Source of the DNA: Chloroflexota bacterium
GTDB taxonomy: Bacteria; Chloroflexota; Dehalococcoidia; Lucifugimonadales; UBA3495
Length of the DNA: 8,497 nucleotides
Direction of reading: 5' to 3'
Assembly: GCA_028874675.1 (NCBI GenBank)
Contig: JAPPJA010000357.1
Location: forward strand, 1 to 8,497
The position numbers were made by a program, and so were the translations under genes. Below the pieces are notes generated by a model, which did not search any database, had not been told where the DNA came from, and was given only the letters and a program-made list of their open reading frames with translations. Positions 5,801 through 8,497 of the stretch are shown one piece after another (within the stretch, counting starts at the first letter, position 1; each line of letters starts with the position of its first letter).

Positions 5801-6211
5801 ATGGAGCAGCACAACGACCACCGGAATGAAGAGCTGGGGCCGCTGCTCAAGCGGCTCCGGGGAGACACCAGCCTCCGCGACGTGCGTGGGATGACTGGCA
5901 TTTCCAATTCCTACCTGTCCCAAATAGAGAGGGGCGACCGCCGACCCGGCCCCAGCGTGCTCAAACGCCTGGCGTCTCTCTATGGGGTGGATGTGCAGGA
6001 CCTCCTGAGGAGGGCCGGTTACCTCGACGACCCGGGAGACGTGACTTTCCGGGACGACGAACCCCAGGAGGTGGAGCGGGCCTACCAGTACGTGCTGGCC
6101 GACCCCAAGTTCCGGGTTGGCACCCGGCCCTCCGGACCTCTGTCCCTGGAGGCCAAGCGGTTCATTGTCGAAATGTACGAGCGCTTCACTGGGAAGCGGC
6201 TATTGGAGTGA
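5801..6211 (+). CDS. XRE-family repressor-like regulator paired with ImmA/IrrE
   Basis: ATG at 5801 has AAGGG about 7-8 bases upstream; a GTG one codon earlier is possible. The 136-aa protein has an N-terminal Cro/C1 domain at about residues 9-72, with GPLLKRLRGDTSLRDVRG, the turn-recognition segment SNSYLSQIERGDRRPGPSVL, and KRLASLYGVDVQDLLRRAGY. The remaining 60 residues (QYVLADPKFRVG, LEAKRFIVEMYERFTGK) form a second helical part typical of XRE proteins found next to ImmA/IrrE peptidases. Its TGA overlaps the next gene's GTG (GTGA), so the two are coupled. By analogy with ImmR/ImmA of ICEBs1, it may repress the element's excision or transfer genes and be cleaved by its partner. Autoregulation through the repeats upstream is plausible. 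Confidence 0.88.
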   Translation: MEQHNDHRNEELGPLLKRLRGDTSLRDVRGMTGISNSYLSQIERGDRRPGPSVLKRLASLYGVDVQDLLRRAGYLDDPGDVTFRDDEPQEVERAYQYVLADPKFRVGTRPSGPLSLEAKRFIVEMYERFTGKRLLE

Positions 6212-7170
6212 TTTTGACCAAGACCCTTGACAACTTCTGCGACCGGATCATCGCCGACGACCACCCCATAAGACGGCTGGAGCCGGAGGGGTTGGCGGCG
6301 GAGTTTACGGACTACTTCCGGGTCCCCCTCCGTGTCTCTCTGGAGGACCTGACCGTATTGCTGGAATGCGCCGGCGTCGGGGACGTGTCGGAGAGGCCCC
6401 TGGCCGGCGGGCTGCGGGGCATCCACTACATCCAGCCCGACGGCACCTACGCCATTCACTACCTGGAAGGCCAGTGGGAAGGCACCAGCAAGCTTACGGT
6501 GCTCCATGAGACCTTCGAGATCATTCACGAGCAGGTGTGGGACAGGTGCCACGACTGCCAGCCTACCAGGAGCGTCTGCCCGGAGGCGGAGAGGTTCGCG
6601 GCGGCGACGCTGATGCCCCGCGAGGTCTTCGCCGCCTACGCCCAGGTCGGCGGGCTGGACGCGGTGGCCCTCCAGAACCTCTTTCATTGCGCCTACTCCG
6701 CCGTTGCCCTTCGAATGTCCGAGGTGATGCTCGGCCAACCCCTGATGCTGGCGCTTTACGAGAGGACGGGTCAGGACGATCCGGCCCACTGGCCCATTCC
6801 TACCAGGCTGGGAGACCTGCGAGTAACGGTGATGAGGCGTACGGCGGGCATGGGTATGCCCCGGTCCCGGCTGCTCAACGGGTGGAGGGGCGGGGCGCCC
6901 CGAAAGGGAAAGGCCCTGTCCGCCGGCTCCCTGGCGGAGCGAGCGGCCCGCAGCGGCAGGCCGGAGTACGACGAGGGAGACGGCATCGCCGTGGCCGCCA
7001 GGCCCGTCCTCTGGAAAGGACGGCTGTCCAAGGTGGCGGTGGTCGCAGTGCCCTGGGAACACCGAAGAGTGCTGGAGCCACAGTTGGCGGCCGTGCGCCG
7101 AGGGCCGGACCACTTCAGCCCCGTCGCCGTACCCCGGTTGGCTGCCGGTTGGGTGAATGCTGCTTCTTGA
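6208..7170 (+). CDS. ImmA/IrrE-family metallopeptidase-like protein with HExxE motif
   Basis: The start is GTG 6208, overlapping the preceding stop; TTG 6214, 5 bases after GGAG, is an alternative. In the 320-aa product, residues 96-108 read LTVLHETFEIIHE at the place of the zinc helix, and residues 126-137 read EAERFAAATLMP, the hallmark second helix that supplies the Glu ligand in this family. The helix has H100-E101-x-x-E104 where HExxH is expected, with H107 nearby. A cysteine group (C114, C117, C124) lies between the helices. The C-terminal 100 residues are Arg/Gly-rich, then form a short beta-rich part. Family members cleave XRE-type repressors on mobile elements or after DNA damage. 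Coupling to the XRE gene supports that role, but the altered motif may mean a subfamily variant or lost catalysis. Confidence 0.82.
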   Translation: MILTKTLDNFCDRIIADDHPIRRLEPEGLAAEFTDYFRVPLRVSLEDLTVLLECAGVGDVSERPLAGGLRGIHYIQPDGTYAIHYLEGQWEGTSKLTVLHETFEIIHEQVWDRCHDCQPTRSVCPEAERFAAATLMPREVFAAYAQVGGLDAVALQNLFHCAYSAVALRMSEVMLGQPLMLALYERTGQDDPAHWPIPTRLGDLRVTVMRRTAGMGMPRSRLLNGWRGGAPRKGKALSAGSLAERAARSGRPEYDEGDGIAVAARPVLWKGRLSKVAVVAVPWEHRRVLEPQLAAVRRGPDHFSPVAVPRLAAGWVNAAS

Positions 7171-7195
7171 CACAATCAGCCAGCTGTACGATGAT
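7167..7195 (+). promoter_or_regulatory. Candidate promoter for the RHH-recombinase pair
   Basis: TTGACA (7167-7172) overlaps the stop codon of the ImmA-like gene. With a 17-base spacer, GATGAT (7190-7195) matches the -10 consensus at four of six positions. TATAGT at 7197-7202 is a better -10 by sequence, but its 24-base spacing is too long. The pair would let the RHH and recombinase genes be expressed apart from the XRE/ImmA operon. Confidence 0.5.
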
Positions 7196-7197
7196 GT

Positions 7198-7214
7198 ATA
7201 GTAAGACAAACTAT
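7198..7214 (+). promoter_or_regulatory. Candidate RHH operator (ATAGT-N7-ACTAT)
   Basis: A short inverted repeat with 5-base arms and a 7-base centre sits at the expected transcription start, 26 bases before the RHH gene. Ribbon-helix-helix proteins commonly bind such short dyads and repress their own promoters. Chance occurrence in an AT-rich stretch cannot be excluded. Confidence 0.4.
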
Positions 7215-7240
7215 TATTTCAACAGGCTAAAAGAGAAACC

Positions 7241-7468
7241 ATGCCCCCACGGCGAATTTCCAGAACCATTACCTTCTCCCTGCCTCCCGAGATGTTCGAG
7301 CGGGTTCAGCGGGTGAAAGAAGAGGAGGGCCGCGACATGAGCGAGTTGGTGCGCGAAGCCCTCCGCCTGTACATGGAAGATAGGGAGCTTCGGCGTGAGC
7401 AACGTCTGGAAAGGCTGCGCTCGCGCCGCGGCGGGCAGGACATATCCGAGGAAGGAGATAGAAAATGA
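7241..7468 (+). CDS. Ribbon-helix-helix (CopG/Arc-type) DNA-binding protein
   Basis: This 75-aa protein starts at ATG 7241 after a weak AAGAGAA. Residues 5-13 (RISRTITFSL) give the beta strand, 15-27 (PEMFERVQRVKEE) the first helix, and 32-46 (DMSELVREALRLYME) the second helix of a ribbon-helix-helix fold, which dimerises to place the strand pair in the major groove. The last 25 residues are a highly charged tail rich in Arg and Glu. Its TGA overlaps the recombinase ATG (ATGA), so the two are co-translated. A toxin partner would be expected if it were a CopG/ParD antitoxin, and none is present. A regulator, or an accessory or directionality factor, for the recombinase is therefore more likely. 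Self-repression through the dyad just upstream is plausible. Confidence 0.82.
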   Translation: MPPRRISRTITFSLPPEMFERVQRVKEEEGRDMSELVREALRLYMEDRELRREQRLERLRSRRGGQDISEEGDRK

Positions 7469-8497
7469 CAGAACGACTTGACCTGATACCCGCGGCCCTC
7501 AACGCTCGGGTATCCAGCGACCGCCAGGACGTGGACCTTTCTGTGTCCGCCCAGCTGCGGGCCCTGCGGGACTACGCTGACAAAAACGGCTACATTGTTG
7601 CCCGCGAATACGTGGACGAGGCTGAGAGCGGCCGCGTCGCCGACCGCCCCGAGTTCCGCAAGATGCTGGACGAAGCCGGCAGGCCCAACGCACCTTTCAA
7701 TGAAATCTTGGTCTGGAAGTTCAGCCGCTTCACCCGCAAAAGGGAACACGCTGTCGCCTTCAAGTCCATGCTTCGTCGGCGGGGAATCCGCGTAGTATCC
7801 ATCACCGAGCACGCAGATGACTCTCCCACCGGGAAGCTTATGGAGGCCATCATAGAGAGCGTGGACGAATTTTACTCGGAAAATTTGGCCCAGGAGGTCA
7901 TGCGGGGGACGCGAGAGGCAGCCTCTCGCGGGTTTTGGGTTACGCCTCACGCTCCCTACGGTTACAAGAGGGTACACGTAGCCGATGGCCCCAAGAAGCG
8001 CCCCAAGCTCGCACTTGACCCGCCCGCAGACGCGATAGTTCGCCGGATGTACCTGTTGGCCGGTCGAGGCAAAAGCACTCTGGACATAGCGAAGATATTC
8101 AATCAGGAGGGGATTGCCAGCCCGAAGGGAAAGAAGTGGCTCAAGACCACCATCTACAGAACTCTAACCAACGAGGTGTATACCGGCACTCTTGTGTGGG
8201 GCGTGACCGCCAAGGACAAACTCCCACCCATCCGCGTGGAGAATGCTTTCCCGGCAATAGTTTCCAGGGAAGAGTATGACCGAGTTGCCAAGGTAATGCA
8301 GGCGAATGCCCCCGACAAGCAGCACCCGCAGAGGACCGCCAGCCCATACGTTCTCAGTGGACTGGCGAAGTGCGCCGAGTGCGGCAAGGCCTTGATTGGA
8401 CAAGAGGCCAAGAGCGGGCAGTATGCCTACTACGTTTGCCATTCCCTGCTGAAGCGCGGAAAGGGAACGTGTGACACTCCCAGGCTCAGTGCAAGGA
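7465..8497 (+). CDS. Large serine recombinase (integrase/excisionase), 3' truncated by window
   Basis: ATG 7465 overlaps the RHH stop, and GAAGGAG (7451-7457) lies 7 bases upstream. The frame runs uninterrupted to the window end (344 codons). Residues 10-150 form the resolvase-type catalytic domain: ARVSSDRQ carries the nucleophile S17 and R15, and FSRFTR gives R88 and R91, matching the active-site arginines of gamma-delta resolvase. The long helix follows (MEAIIESVDEFYSENLAQEV). A Recombinase domain begins with APYGYK near residue 168 and includes TIYRTLTNEVYTGTLVWG. A zinc-ribbon domain starts with CAECGKAL near residue 309, with further Cys at YVCH and GTCD. Enzymes of this type integrate and excise phages and ICEs by cutting att sites, often next to their own gene. 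The C-terminal coiled-coil region lies outside the window. The visible part appears intact. Confidence 0.95.
   Translation, partial: MTERLDLIPAALNARVSSDRQDVDLSVSAQLRALRDYADKNGYIVAREYVDEAESGRVADRPEFRKMLDEAGRPNAPFNEILVWKFSRFTRKREHAVAFKSMLRRRGIRVVSITEHADDSPTGKLMEAIIESVDEFYSENLAQEVMRGTREAASRGFWVTPHAPYGYKRVHVADGPKKRPKLALDPPADAIVRRMYLLAGRGKSTLDIAKIFNQEGIASPKGKKWLKTTIYRTLTNEVYTGTLVWGVTAKDKLPPIRVENAFPAIVSREEYDRVAKVMQANAPDKQHPQRTASPYVLSGLAKCAECGKALIGQEAKSGQYAYYVCHSLLKRGKGTCDTPRLSAR

Noticed and set aside
6082..7209. A minus-strand open frame of about 375 codons opposite the ImmA-like gene
   Set aside because: It is the mirror of a clearly supported plus-strand gene, with a compositionally biased translation and no ribosome site worth noting.
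7241..7468. Antitoxin of a type II toxin-antitoxin pair
   Set aside because: The overlapping downstream gene is a serine recombinase and the upstream gene is ImmA/IrrE-like, so there is no small toxin beside it.

Overview
The window is GC-rich bacterial accessory DNA that looks like part of an integrative or conjugative element. The host is uncertain. The combination of a coupling-type ATPase, a replication-relaxation protein and high GC would suit Chloroflexota (Dehalococcoidia-like) or another GC-rich lineage, but that rests on general familiarity, not a search. No tRNA, rRNA or CRISPR array is visible.

Region 1 (1-3569, plus strand) is a transfer or mobilisation module. It holds the C-terminal part of a VirD4/TraG-type ATPase, then a replication-relaxation (Replic_Relax-like) gene that overlaps it by ATGA and is broken by an in-frame TAG at codon 45. 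A DUF3800-like gene with altered acidic positions follows, and the run ends at a strong intrinsic terminator.

Region 2 (3639-5530, minus strand) has two transcription blocks. The upstream block has four short, overlapping or nearly abutting genes: an unknown 69-aa protein, a Cro/C1-type HTH protein, and two tandem paralogous HTH proteins. It ends at a minus-strand terminator at 4409-4446. Below it lie an unknown 132-aa gene with a strong Shine-Dalgarno and, just downstream, a small gene that appears broken by a +1 frameshift.

Region 3 (5801-8497, plus strand) diverges from region 2 across an AT-rich control region of about 270 bp. It carries an XRE repressor-like gene, an overlapping ImmA/IrrE-like gene with an unusual HExxE motif, a ribbon-helix-helix protein with its own promoter and candidate operator, and an overlapping large serine recombinase cut off by the window edge. 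This layout (repressor, putative anti-repressor protease, small regulator, integrase) resembles the control and excision end of an ICE or prophage such as ICEBs1. Region 2 may be the oppositely transcribed arm of the same switch.

Two broken genes (Replic_Relax and the frameshifted small gene) and a DUF3800 protein lacking expected acidic residues suggest that the element, or at least its left arm, is decaying.
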